The notes: generated by a model not told the origin, from the sequence alone. DNA of 64,000 nt from Heterocephalus glaber (GCF_000247695.1 NW_004624882.1:3701222-3765221); one strand, 5' to 3'; positions 1 to 9,959 are shown, counted from the first letter of the stretch. Translations and numbers: made by a program.

Positions 1-84
1 TGGGAGAGGATTTTTGTCAATCAGAAATAATACTACCACCCTAGCAATATTTCTATTCATTTAAGAAATGCCAATTGAAAAGGT

Positions 85-254
85 GAAGCCAGGCTTGGTG
101 ACACATGCCTGTAATCTCAGCACTCTGGGAGGCTGAGGCAGGAGGATGGAAAGTTGGAGCCCAGCCTGGGCAACTTAGAGATTTAGTGAGACCCGGTCTC
201 AAAATAAAAAAAAGAAAAGGCTGGGGATGTAGGTTCTGGCCTCAATGCCTCGTA
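85..254 (+). mobile_element. B1-dID fused SINE
   Basis: A 7SL-derived B1 body (TGCCTGTAATCTCAGCAC, GAGGCTGAGGCAGGAGGAT, GCCTGGGCAACTTAG) runs through an A-rich linker into an ID-like end (GGCTGGGGATGTAGG). This order is the B1-dID dimer of non-murid rodents. Its tail leads directly into the polypurine tract that follows. Confidence 0.8.
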
Positions 255-417
255 CAGAGAGAGAGAGAGAGAGACAGAGAGAGAGGAGAAGGAGGAGGAG
301 AGGAGGAAGGGGAGGGGTTGGGAGGCAGGAGGGAGGAGAGGGAGAAAGAGAAAGAAAGAAAGAAAGAAAGAAAAAGAAAGGAGGGAAGAAGGAAAGAAGG
401 AAGAAAGGAAAGGGGAT
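255..417 (+). repeat. Polypurine (GA)n/(GGA)n/(GAAA)n tract
   Basis: About 160 nearly uninterrupted purines: GA repeats, then GGA/GGAG blocks, then GAAA repeats. It appears to have grown from the tail of the preceding SINE. Protein-like reading frames here are low-complexity artefacts. Confidence 0.9.
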
Positions 418-1424
418 GAAGCCCTGGATTTCTATAATCGAGGAGTGTAAATACTCTTCAAAGCTTCTTTTGACTAAAATTTCCATTCGCCTTATGCCCA
501 CGGTAACGAATGAACTAGTCTCATTTGCTTGTTTCTAATACAGAAAAACTGATAATTGATTCACCAAAGTTCATTTTTAAAATCTCTAATTCTAATTTAA
601 AAACCAGCTTTCAGCATTAAAGTATTAAGAGTTTGAGGGACTAATCCATTTTGCATATAAGGAATGTGAGATAAAAGAGTGAGGATAAGAAGTAAAATGG
701 ATATAAAATGAAGAGCAGTAACCAGCTATTCCTGGATATGGGGGGAAAAAAAGATTTAAAACAAGAACGATGCCAATTAGGAATAAGATGAAAAAGGGGT
801 TTTGGATTACTCTAATGAATTATTAAGGCATCTGGGTCATAGAATCTTCATTTCTAGAGATCCAAAAGAATGTCTAAAGCAGTTTGAATCAAGGCTAATA
901 AATGCATTTCTGGCTACAGAGGGCAAATCAGTCATAAGCCTTGAGTAAATTAAAGCTGTGGTTGGGAAAACAGGAAATGCCAGTCAGCTCATATGTTCAT
1001 GATATGGTGACATTACACTTGGGGTTCAGAATGGGCCATCAGGCATGTAATTTCTCTAAAGCTCTATTTGGACTCTTTGGTCAACCATGGGCCACATAAT
1101 CATAAAATACTGCTAGTTCACAGGACGCAAATTTAAGGACAAGTAATTGGTGTAAGAGCCAGTGAGTGCCTTTGTGCTTATTTTTTGCTAATTTTAATTT
1201 TTATCAAAGTAATGCATGTTCAAAGTTTAAATGTATTAAATACTCATAATGAAAAACAGCAACCCCTGCATCCCATCTCACTCCATCCTAGGGGCAATCA
1301 TTTTCAACTGGTAAATATTTCCTTTGGTATGTGCTCCCACATTTCTCATAATATGCTTTTACTACTCTTTCTTGGCTTATAAATTTAAACATTATCTTTA
1401 ACATTCTATATATGATCAAAAAGA
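418..1424. other. AT-rich non-coding sequence, no gene seen
   Basis: I see no coding exon, RNA gene or recognisable repeat here; reading frames are short and stop-rich. Confidence 0.6.
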
Positions 1425-1481
1425 AATTATCCCTGCCTGGGATAGATCCCCAGCACTGAAGAAAAAAAAAAGAATTATCCC
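1425..1481 (+). mobile_element. Tiny 5'-truncated ID remnant with target duplication
   Basis: A roughly 40-bp piece containing GATCCCCAGCACTGAAG plus an A-run is bounded by the direct repeat AATTATCCC at 1425-1433 and 1473-1481. It looks like only the 3' end of an ID element was inserted. Confidence 0.6.
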
Positions 1482-2475
1482 TTTTCCTCACCCCACATTC
1501 TCCCATAATGATGTCAGGAATTGTTTCACTTGGTAACACAAATACCAAAACATTGGCTCAAACAGATTAGCAATTTATTTTTCTCACAGAACATGAAGTT
1601 CAGGATTCATTCAGATGCTCCCAGATGTCATCAGGAATCCAGGATCTTTCAAGCTTTTCTGATATCTATCTTTACTATGTGGTTTGCCTTCCCCATGGTT
1701 ATGGAACAGTCCCAGTTCCTCAGATGTTGCAATCATATTCCTAGTGGGGAGGTCTAAGGAGGACAAGAGGCAAACTATGTGTGGTTCCATAATTAAAGAA
1801 CTTTTTCAAGAGCTTTGTGTAGCAGCTTCTATTAAAATTTCATAGACCACATTAGTTTTACCTAATTACCCATACCTGCAAGAGGGGTTGGGAAATATTC
1901 TTCGACTGGGCACATTTCTACCCCAAATAAATTGAGGTTTTGTTGTAAAGAAACAAGGGTAAGATGGATACTGGATTGACTATCAATAGTCTGCAGCAAT
2001 GTCTATATTAGCGTATATTGGCAATTTAAGGAGCAGTCTATGACAGTGTTTCTGTTTTTGTGCATTCTTTTGTTTTTCCCAGAGTTAGTAATAACCTTGC
2101 TATTTTGCTTATATTAAGTTTACCTCAAATATAATCTATCAGTGTCATTTTTTCCCTCTCTGGAGACCTGCCTTCAGGAGTTCTCCATTCTCCTGCTACA
2201 ATTTATTCTGGGGTCTTTCTAAAATGATGCATCCATTATCCTAGACTTTCCTTACTTCTCTTTGTATTGGCTCCTCTCTATTCTGTCTCAGTGGTTTATC
2301 TTCCCCGGCTTAGTTCCCTTATTTGGCTAAATCACATCTTCAAATGGTCTCCAAAGAAAGAATAGGTGGGCTGCAAAAAGTTTGTATTTCGCTATATGGA
2401 AATAAAGTGTGTTCTATCCTGGCATTTGATTGATACTATAATATAGTATAGAACTATTAGTTAGAAATGATTCAG
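1482..2475. other. AT-rich non-coding sequence
   Basis: No gene, RNA or clear repeat recognised. Around 1540-1760 the pattern weakly resembles an old interspersed repeat, but I cannot name a family. Confidence 0.5.
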
Positions 2476-2479
2476 TCTC

Positions 2480-2583
2480 TCTGGGGATGCAGCCCACTGG
2501 TAGAGCACTTGTCTAGCATGAGTGAGACCCTAGGTTCAATCTACAGTACTAAAAAAAATACAAAACAAAGAAAAAAAAAGAAA
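2480..2583 (+). mobile_element. Canonical-type ID SINE (older copy)
   Basis: tRNA-Ala-derived ID with the classic arm GGTAGAGCACTTGTCTAGCA and a box-B-like GGTTCAATC, ending in an A-rich tail. It differs from the young CCGCCTGCCTCGCAAG copies elsewhere in the window. Confidence 0.8.
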
Positions 2584-2744
2584 AATTCTAATCACAATTT
2601 TATGGCTCTTACCTTCTAAGGAGATGGGAAGTGTAGCTGGAAAGTGTACAATGAATCTATTAGCTAAATCTAATTGTTTATAAAAAATAGAGAGCCTCCT
2701 ACTAATAATGGAGGTTTTGAAAAATTTAATTAATTGGGGGTTTT

Positions 2745-2875
2745 CAGACAAGATCTTGGCATGCAGTCCAGGCTGGCCTTGTACTTACTATATAGCCCAG
2801 GCAGGCCTCAACCTTTCCACCCTTCTTCAGCCTCCTGAGTGTAGGTATCACAGGTTGTGCCACAGTGCCTGGCTG
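2745..2875 (-). mobile_element. B1 SINE
   Basis: Reverse-complement B1: TCCAGGCTGGCCTTGTACTT, a second internal TATAGCCCAGGCAGGCC unit (the B1 internal duplication), then CAGCCTCCTGAGTG and the 5' end. Diverged copy. Confidence 0.8.
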
Positions 2876-2883
2876 AGATTTTA

Positions 2884-3486
2884 AATTATTCTTGTTAGTT
2901 ACAACAATTCAGTAAAACATTTCTTAATAACTGACCACTTACTCTGTGCTTGTTGTTATAAGAGACAGGAATGTTTGGGTGCAGGCCTTGTGATGGCTTG
3001 ATTTTTCTGTCCACGTGGCTAGGCTCAGGTATACAATCAAATGCTAACCTTGCCATGAAGGTATTTTGTAAATGTAGTTAGCATCTACAGTCATTGATTT
3101 TAAGTGAAGGATTTTTTTTGATAAGGGAGGTGGGCCACATCTAATCAGTTGTCAGAGAGTTCTGATTGGTATAAGCCTCAGTAACCTCACAATCTAGGAA
3201 GGGAGGGCAATCATAAGACAAGTAAACAATAATTTTAATAACTTCTTTTATAAATTCTGATGTAAAATGACAGTAAACATAGATGATGCAGAAATTGCAG
3301 AATTATTCTTGGGGAGTAGGATATTGTTGTGTTAAAATAAAGTAGAAATTCCATTTGTGAGTGGAGAGAAATTTTGAGAGAGTTAAGATGTGTCATGTAC
3401 ATGGACCAACTCCCTACAATGAGTGTAATCATTATGTACTGCCAATATGTCCTAGCAAAAATTTAAGAAGTGTTTTCAAAAGCCCT
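2884..3486. other. Non-coding sequence, possible old repeat
   Basis: No gene seen. The part from about 2985 to 3200 has the look of a degraded old mammalian repeat, but I cannot assign its family. Confidence 0.4.
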
Positions 3487-3625
3487 TGGAGATGGGCATA
3501 GCAGTACAGTCCTATAGGACCAGTGCTCAAGAGACAGAGGTGAGAGGGTTGCTTGAGCCAGGAGTTTGTAGCCAGCCTGGGAAGCACAATAAGACCTGTC
3601 TCAAAAACAAAAGCAAATGGAACAT
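3487..3625 (+). mobile_element. FLAM/PB1-like 7SL monomer
   Basis: Alu-arm-like sequence with TTGCTTGAGCCAGGAGTTTG, GCCAGCCTGGGAAGCACAA and AAGACCTGTCTCAAAA. It lacks the B1 internal duplication and looks closer to the free left monomer ancestor than to the neighbouring B1s. Confidence 0.6.
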
Positions 3626-3787
3626 GGTGGTGTACGCTTGTAATCCCAGCACTCTGGGAGGCTGATGCAGGAGGGTGGCCAGTTCAAGCCCAGCCTGGGC
3701 ACTTTAGCAAGACCCTGCCTCAAAATAAAAACTAAAAAGGGTTGGGGATGTAGCTCAATACAAAGGCCCTGGATTCAATTCCCAGTA

Positions 3788-3790
<3 letters not shown>
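3626..3790 (+). mobile_element. B1-dID fused SINE
   Basis: B1 part (TGTAATCCCAGCACTCTGGG) followed by an A-rich linker and ID part (GGTTGGGGATGTAGCTCA). The element tail continues as the CA microsatellite. Confidence 0.85.

Positions 3791-3831
<41 letters not shown>
3791..3831 (+). repeat. (CA)n microsatellite
   Basis: About 20 uninterrupted CA units starting exactly at the 3' end of the upstream B1-dID element. Confidence 0.95.
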
Positions 3832-4165
3832 CCCTTGCTATATTCATGGATAAATCATTTACCAAACTTCTAAGAGCAGGAGAATTAGGAATCAACTGTA
3901 CATAATGAGCAAAATCTAGATATTTCACCTCTGAATACACAGAATTATGAAATTAACTTAAAACTTTAACCTAAAATTCAAATTTAAAACAAAACATTTG
4001 TTTTGATTTTGAAATTTTCAAGCAAGGAAGCATCAAGCTCGATTTGTCGAATGCTGACCAGTGACCAGTGAGTTGCCTCTGTCCTGCCTGAGAGTCTCAC
4101 CTTAGGAGGTGCTCTTCTAAACTGTTTCCCTGAGGGTCTGCATTTGTTTTATTTCTTTTCCTGTT

Positions 4166-4299
4166 GTTTTTTGAGACAGCATCTCACTATGTAGTTCAGG
4201 CTGGCCTTGAACACACTATGTAGCCGAAACTGACTTCCAACTCATGACGATCCTCCTGCCTCAGCTTCCTAAGTGCTGGGATTACAGGTGTGCACCATG
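4166..4299 (-). mobile_element. B1 SINE with internal duplication
   Basis: Reverse-complement B1 with CAGGCTGGCCTTGAACACAC, then a second CTATGTAGCC unit, then CTTCCTAAGTGCTGGGATTA. This is the ordinary duplicated B1 layout. Confidence 0.85.
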
Positions 4300-4630
4300 T
4301 ATTTATTTTATTTCTCTAATCATAGATTTCTTCCCTTCTTACCAGAGGTAGTCATCCAAAACATTCATAAAACAAGCAGTAACATCCACACTAGGCACAC
4401 TGTCTGACTTCATTCAATCTGTCCAACTGTCCCCAGATGGGCCAGTTGTTTTACCTGGAATCCATGGTCAGTGAGTAGCCAGGTCAGCTTTGCAAATAGG
4501 CCCCAAATCCCATTTTTCTCCGGACTACACTCTTTCCCTCCACCACCCTAATTTAAGGAGCAACTGTCCTCAGTGAGTAGAGTAGAAATTTAGTTCTTTT
4601 TTTGTGACTTCCTATGAAAATTATAGATAG

Positions 4631-4790
4631 GAAGCTGGGTGTGGTGGTTCATGCCTGTAATCCCAGCACTGGAAAGGCTGAGGCAGGAGGATCACCATGA
4701 GTTCTAGGTAACCCGGGGCTAAATAGTAAGTTCAAAACCAGCCTAAACTACATACTGAAATCCAGGCTCAAAAAAAAAAAACCAAAAAGA
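4631..4790 (+). mobile_element. B1 SINE
   Basis: GCTGGGTGTGGTGGTTCATG start, TGTAATCCCAGCACTGG body and A-rich end. Similar flanks (AATTATAGATAGGA before, AATTATAGGTAGGA after) are the target duplication. Confidence 0.9.
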
Positions 4791-4836
4791 ATTATAGGTA
4801 GGATTTTCTTTTTCCAAGCAGGGACTTGTGTTCTTG

Positions 4837-5265
4837 TCAATTTAAATTACCTTCATTAATCACTTCAAACACACTGTTCCCCAAATTTTCTCCTGCTCTC
4901 ATAAGCATTTCAGGATCTTCTGGAGGGAAAGGAAATACCTTAGTTTTATAGACCTCCAAAATCGTGCCCTTGTACAGGGCACATTCTCTAGTGGCAACAA
5001 AGTGCATGTCAGCTTGGTTTTCAGTGACTTTTGGTGAAGTGTCCTGATCTATCACAGTGCTCTCTCTGAAGTGGCCGCTACCCAGCCATTGTTCACTTAT
5101 GCATGTTCTATCAGCGTGGGCCTCGTGGGTCACTGCCAGGGATGGCACAGGTACTGCCAGATGTCCTCCCAGGGTGCTATCCTCACCCACATCCATGTAG
5201 GCTCTGTCCATGGCCACCCAGAAAGAACCCATGCTGGGTGGCTGCTGGTCTCTGTTTCCAACCAA
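4837..5265 (-). pseudogene. Uninterrupted 142-codon ORF, possible retrocopy
   Basis: A single minus-strand frame stays open for 142 codons from an ATG to a TGA, long for this stop-rich region. The predicted peptide has a balanced, protein-like composition (charged, aromatic and aliphatic residues, no low-complexity run), including stretches such as CALYKGTILEVYKT and PFPPEDPEMLMRAGENLGNS. I do not recognise the family and see no signal peptide, membrane span or zinc motif. No clear poly(A) tail follows the stop; a B1 sits about 45 bp beyond it. It could be a retrocopy fragment of an unidentified gene or a chance ORF, and I assign no function. Confidence 0.35.
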
Positions 5266-5486
5266 ACCTTCTCAAATCAATGGCGGAGCATCACCTCACT
5301 GCGTTTGCAGCCTCCCTTAGTGCGCGTTAGCAAGAGTGAATCACAGAATAGGAAAAAAACGTTGCTTTACTTGCTTACAATGTTTCCAATAAGTGGGGAG
5401 AATCCTCAGTTAATGCCCAGCCCTAATAAAGAGTCACTTATTTCATTTGATATTTAGATACACATATATGTAAGTGAAAAGGAAAA

Positions 5487-5607
5487 CTTTATTTTTACGG
5501 GGGCCGGAGATTTAGCTCATGGTTCCACCGCCTGCCTCACAAGCCCAAGGTCCCGAGTTCGATCCCCAGTACAAAAAAAAAACAAAAGCAAAAACCTTTA
5601 TTTTTAC
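5487..5607 (+). mobile_element. Young ID SINE with exact TSD
   Basis: The ID body at 5499-5582 has box A TTTAGCTCATGGTT, the variant arm CCACCGCCTGCCTCACAAG, box B GAGTTCGATCC and an A-tail. CTTTATTTTTAC at 5487-5498 and 5596-5607 is a 12-bp TSD. Confidence 0.95.
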
Positions 5608-5640
5608 CATTCATGTGTTTTAGGGTTTTATTCAAATCCT

Positions 5641-5725
5641 TTTTTTTTTTTTGGTACTGGAAATTGAACTCAGGACCTTGTGCTTGCCAGACAGGTGCAG
5701 CACCACTGAGCTACATCCCTGGCCC
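5641..5725 (-). mobile_element. ID SINE
   Basis: Begins with a T-run (the reversed A-tail), then GGTACTGGAAATTGAACTCA and ends ACTGAGCTACATCCCTGGCC. Short TCAAATC repeats at 5631-5637 and 5726-5732 are a plausible TSD. Confidence 0.85.
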
Positions 5726-5739
5726 TCAAATCATTTTTG

Positions 5740-6230
5740 AAGACTCTATTTTATTGCTGCACTGTTTTAGTTCTCTGGCTTCTATAATAACATCACTTAA
5801 ACTGAGTAATCTAAAAGCAAGAGAAATGCATTGCTCACAGCTACAGAGGCAGGGAAGCCCAAGATCAAGGTGCCAGTAGACTGGTAAGTGCTTGCTCTCT
5901 CTGCTTTGTGAGTGGTGCCCATTGAGCCAGTCGTGGTGGCACAGGCTTGTAATCCCAGCACTTGAGAGCACTTGGGAGGCTGAGGCAGGAGGATCACTGT
6001 GAGTTCAAGGCCAGCCTGAACTGCATAGTGGGACCCAGACTCAGAAAACGAAACAAACAAAAAACATCACCAAAAGTGGTGTCTTTTGCTGTGTCCTCAT
6101 GTGACATAAAGGGCAAACAAGGCCCTTCAGACTTCAGTGATAAGAGCACTAATCTCATTCATGTGGGCAGAGTACTCATGACCTAACCAACACCATGCAA
6201 GGTAGGATTTCAGTACATAAATAGGAAAGG
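5740..6230 (-). mobile_element. Old interspersed repeat (LTR/MaLR-like), split by a B1
   Basis: Sequence such as AAGCCCAAGATCAAGGTGCC before, and TGTGTCCTCATGTGACATAA and CACTAATCTCATTCATG after, reads as two halves of one ancient mammalian repeat interrupted by the B1 at 5924-6064. Family assignment is uncertain. Confidence 0.5.
5924..6064 (+). mobile_element. B1 SINE nested in an older repeat
   Basis: GCCAGTCGTGGTGGCACAGG start, GAGGCTGAGGCAGGAGGATC body, A-rich end. A short local duplication (AGCACTTGAGAGCACTTGGG) sits inside it. Confidence 0.85.
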
Positions 6231-6534
6231 GGGACTGACACAGGCAGTCAGACTGTAACAGGCACGGAGCAGAGCGAGACTGAATCTGATACATTTAGCT
6301 TTGGCTCCCTGTCCAACCACTTAGAAAGATAAGACCTTGGGCCATTTACTCAGCAATCCCGCCACCAGTGGTGGTCGGCTGCCAGTGGGGATTTTGGTGG
6401 ATTACACAGTGCACAGTTTGGGAAGTGCTTGCTATGAAGCCCAGCTCACAGTTAGCACTCACAAGAGGTGTTCCTGCCCTAATGCATAATGAGAGAATGA
6501 TGAAGATAAGCATCACTGATAGCTGTACTTTTGT

Positions 6535-6712
6535 TTTTCAATAATGGGGATTAAACCCAGGGCCTTCACATTTAGCTACATCTCCAGCCCTGCTTTACTT
6601 TTTGAGACAAGGTCTTGCTAAATTGCCCAAGGTGGGACTCAAACTTGTGACCCTCCTGCCTCAGCCTCCCAGAATGCTGGGAGTACAGGTGTGGGGCACC
6701 CTGCCTGTCTTA
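6535..6712 (-). mobile_element. B1-dID fused SINE
   Basis: Reverse order: ID-like part (GGGATTAAACCCAGGGCC, CTACATCTCCAGCCC), a linker, then B1 (GAGACAAGGTCTTGCTAAAT, CCTCCTGCCTCAGCCTCCCA). Confidence 0.85.
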
Positions 6713-6971
6713 ATCGGTGTACTCCTTACTTGCAGAAACACCTTGTCATGTACTTAGCAGAGATTATCATACATATTCCTTCTAGAGATCTTAGCTCAAT
6801 AGCTGCGGTTTGTAAGTAGTAGATGGGAAGTATGTGATGGTCTTCATATGAACCATGAAAGCACATTGCTTATGAATACACCCATGAAGCTGAGGTAAGG
6901 TATTAGAGCCGACTTCTTTTGCTTTGACCTGGATAAACTTCAAACTTCGCAGTGTTAAAATGGAAGAAGGA

Positions 6972-7080
6972 GGGCTGGGGATTTAGCTCAGTGGTTCTGG
7001 CACTTGCCTCACAAGCACAGGATCCTGAGTTCAATCCCCAGTATCAAATAAATAAATAAATAAATAAATAAAATAAAAAA
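6972..7080 (+). mobile_element. ID SINE with (AAAT)n tail, first of a tandem pair
   Basis: GGGCTGGGGATTTAGCTCAG, box B GAGTTCAATCC, and a tail of AAAT units. It is directly followed by a second ID; one 10-bp TSD (GGAAGAAGGA at 6962-6971) lies at the left edge of the pair. Confidence 0.9.
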
Positions 7081-7174
7081 TTGGGCCAGGGATTTAGCTC
7101 AGTGGTTCCGTTGCCTGCTTCGAAAGCACAAGGACCCAAGTTCGATCCCCGGTACCAAAAACCCCCCAAAAAAC
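7081..7174 (+). mobile_element. ID SINE, second of a tandem pair
   Basis: GGGCCAGGGATTTAGCTCAG, arm GTTGCCTGCTTCGAAAGC, box B AAGTTCGATCC, short A/C-rich tail. The right copy of GGAAGAAGGA (7175-7184) follows it, so the TSD brackets both IDs. Confidence 0.9.
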
Positions 7175-7417
7175 GGAAGAAGGAAGGTATTATGCTTATT
7201 GTTGTAAAGTATAGAATGGGTACTGAATTATGGCAACAAGGGACCTTAAGAGTTTTATTTTCCAAGAGTTTCTTCTCTCTTCCTTAATGTAGCAGCGGCA
7301 GAAATCCGAGAGGCCACCATGTCTTGGGAGAGGATGTACATCACCCTTCATTTCCGTTCCACAAATGTTTGTACATGGCAGGGACAGTGAAAGTAGCTGG
7401 ATAAAGACAACACGAGT

Positions 7418-7567
7418 CTTTGTTGTTGTTGTTGTTGTTTTGTTGAGACAGGGTCTTGCTATATAGTAGTTCAGGCTGTCCTCGAGCTCACTATGTACCC
7501 CAGGGTGGACTTAAACTGGACTCAATCCTCCTGCCTCAGCCTTCTGAGTGCTTTACCACTCCCGGCT
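7418..7567 (-). mobile_element. B1 SINE with (GTT)n tail
   Basis: Reversed tail of GTT repeats, then GAGACAGGGTCTTGCTATAT, duplicated CAGGCTGTCCTCGAGCTC unit and CTGCCTCAGCCTTCTGAGTG. Confidence 0.85.
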
Positions 7568-8178
7568 ACAACTCCATTCTTGCCTTGGGACTTTTATAGT
7601 TTGAGGAGATAGACACTCAACATATGTGATTATAGCATGGTGTGGAAATGAAACAGCAGAGAGGGGCAGCTCATTCCAAGTTCAGGTCTTTTCCTCATTG
7701 CAGGAAAATGGGTGTATTTTTACCATGGAAAATGGCAGAGACTACTACAACTCTTGGCATTTATTTGTTTGTGAGAGCCGATCATTAAACATTTACCCAC
7801 ACACCACTGGGTATCTATAGATGGCTTTATGAGCACAGAAGGAAGCAAGAAATGAATTTTTCTTGAGACCTGGGGGGGAACCATGAAAGGATACTGACAT
7901 TTGAGACTATAGAACGGCGGGCCAGTGGGTCAAAGGAGAAGAAAAATGGCAAAATCTTTGCAAGGGCACTGTGCTTGAGAGAGGAAATCATAGCTCATAT
8001 TTACCTTCGAGGTGATGACAGCTGCGATCCTGAGACGCTTCTGTTGAGTAACTCAATGTGTGGCGGGATCTAGGTCCAGCGGTATTCAATGGCAGCAGCC
8101 CTGGGTGGCTTCCTGTGTCCTGGGGCTCGGGCGCACCTGGGGTGGGATGAATGCAGTCTTCCATCCCCCTCCTCTGCC

Positions 8179-8277
8179 CCTTTTTTGAGACGGTCTCCTA
8201 TGTAGTCAGGCTGGCCTCGAACTCCCCGTGATCCTCCTGAGTGTGGGGATTACAGGTGTGCACCACCACATCTGGCA
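8179..8277 (-). mobile_element. Short B1 SINE
   Basis: TGAGACGGTCTCCTATGTAG, CAGGCTGGCCTCGAACTCCC, GGATTACAGGTGTGCACCAC. It has one unit only, so either the internal duplication is lost or part was deleted. Confidence 0.8.
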
Positions 8278-8464
8278 AGTCTTTCTCACAGTGAGTCCTT
8301 TGGCAGTGGGATAAAATGCTGATTCCTAGCCTCCTCTGCAAACTTACCCAATCCAAATTCCTTCAAGCAGGGGCCTGAGACTTCACATTTTAAACAGTTT
8401 TCCCAGAAATTTCCTTGCACATTCAACTTTGGAAATGATTCCTTCAAAGCATGATTTTACTACC

Positions 8465-8655
8465 CAGGGGACATTTGGTAATGTCTGGAGCCATTACCGA
8501 TCAGGGCCATGGCCGTGCTGCTGGCAGCTCAGGGTGGAGGGCAGAGTGTAGTGGGTGCTGATAAACATGAGACAGGGTGCCCAGCTGCCCTGACAGAGGA
8601 CAATCGGATCCCCATGCCAGCGAGGCTGAGGTTCAGAGACCCTGGTCTAGGTCAC
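8465..8655 (+). mobile_element. MER5A-like hAT DNA transposon remnant
   Basis: GGGGACATTTGGTAATGTCT matches the characteristic internal segment of MER5A-type non-autonomous hAT elements, followed by degenerate sequence to the far end (TTCAGAGACCCTGG). Old copy, orientation opposite to the copy near 25600. Confidence 0.65.
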
Positions 8656-8790
8656 AGTGAAAGCCTCCGCAGTGAGGACCGGAAGTGGACTGAGGTCAGC
8701 CTGAGTCACGTGGTAGGTTCTGAGGCTGTTCAGGTAGGGGCTGGGCTGGGGTCAGGGATCTCTAGGTGCAGACATTAGGCTGCCAAATTT

Positions 8791-8804
8791 CCTTCTCTCT
8801 CTCT

Positions 8805-8857
<53 letters not shown>

Positions 8858-8870
8858 TTTCTTTCTTTTT
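8791..8870 (+). repeat. (TC)n microsatellite
   Basis: About 30 TC units plus TTTC-rich extension, adjoining the reversed tail of the B1-dID that follows. Confidence 0.9.
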
Positions 8871-8872
8871 CT

Positions 8873-9043
8873 GCAGTCTGGAGAACTGAACTCAGAGCTT
8901 TCACACTGGGCCACATCCCCAGCCCTTTTTGCTTTTTGAGATAGAGTCTTACTAAATCGCCCAGGCTGGGCTTGGATTTGGGATGCTCCTGTCTCAGCCT
9001 CCCAGAGTGGTGCGATTACAGGTGTGTGCCACTATGACCAAGT
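8873..9043 (-). mobile_element. B1-dID fused SINE
   Basis: ID-like end (GAACTGAACTCAGAGC, CACATCCCCAGCCC) followed by reverse B1 (GAGATAGAGTCTTACTAAAT, TGTCTCAGCCTCCCAGAG). Confidence 0.85.
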
Positions 9044-9437
9044 CAGGCTGCCACATTTTCAAAGAAGAGGGCCAGGCTTACACATTGAACTCGTACAGGC
9101 AGGTGATATTCCAAAGGTACAGACTCATTATTTGCTAAGTTGTTTCCCTCTAATATCAAAAATTTAAGAACGTCTATTTTTTGTTTGGGAAAAAATATGT
9201 CACTGGCTCTAAACGAAGTGGCCTTTGCTCAACTTGCACACTTTGGACATTCTTTCGGAGTCTGGGTTGAAGTTGCTGAGAAGCAGGCCAGTTCTCCTGC
9301 TGAGAGCAAGTCCAGTTGGCCTCTGGTAGAAACTCAGGAGATCAACCTTGTAGGTAAGGTGAGCCATAGTAACAAGTAGATGCGCTTATTTTTAAATGTT
9401 TCTTCATAAAACATCAGTCGTGTGTGGGCGTGCATGT

Positions 9438-9560
9438 GTTTCAGGTAGGATCTCACTATGCAGTTCCGGCTAGCCTTTGAACTCCCAGGGATTGACCTGT
9501 CTCAGCCCCCCCCCCCCCCAGAGTGCTGGGACTACAGGCATGCGCCGCCATGCCTGGCCA
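9438..9560 (-). mobile_element. B1 SINE with internal C-run
   Basis: CAGGTAGGATCTCACTATGC, then CTGTCTCAGCC expanded into a run of about 13 C, then GAGTGCTGGGACTACAGGCA. The C-run replaces the usual CCTCCC. Confidence 0.8.
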
Positions 9561-9959
9561 GTTTTTATCGTTCAAATGACAATTTTTTTTTTTTACCTGA
9601 AATTAGTTTAGGCCTAGTTGTTGCATTTCCAAATATTCCTGCGCATAGCCCTATTTAGATTTGGTTTTCATAAGCTGGATATACAGTTTATATGGCGCTG
9701 AGGTGGGTATTCCCGCCTTCCTTGATTGCTTATTTCAGTTCCAGCTTTCCACATAGCAATTTGGATTCCTCCCCAGTGTCTCTACAAAAGTAGGTATACG
9801 GTGCAAGATACCCTTGGAAAAATCCCCTGGGGTCCTGAGCGTTGAACTTTTCTGGCAGAAATAATTCTGCACCTTCTAAATGTTTTGATGCTTCTAGGGA
9901 GCTCTTCAAAGGCGAGGATTTAAGGCCCACAGCTAGTTAAGCTTGGAGCAGACGCAGAG

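Noticed and set aside
105..538. Three overlapping Arg/Glu/Lys-rich ORFs
   Set aside because: They translate a polypurine microsatellite and a SINE.
3755..3940. Val-Cys repeat ORF
   Set aside because: Translation of the (CA)n microsatellite.
5487..5607. tRNA-Ala gene
   Set aside because: Box A and box B are present, but the A-tail, TSD and disrupted acceptor pairing show an ID SINE, not a tRNA gene. The same applies to the other IDs.
7044..7265. Short minus ORF ending in an FLFYLFIYLFI-type hydrophobic run, as a membrane peptide
   Set aside because: It is the reverse of the (AAAT)n ID tail.
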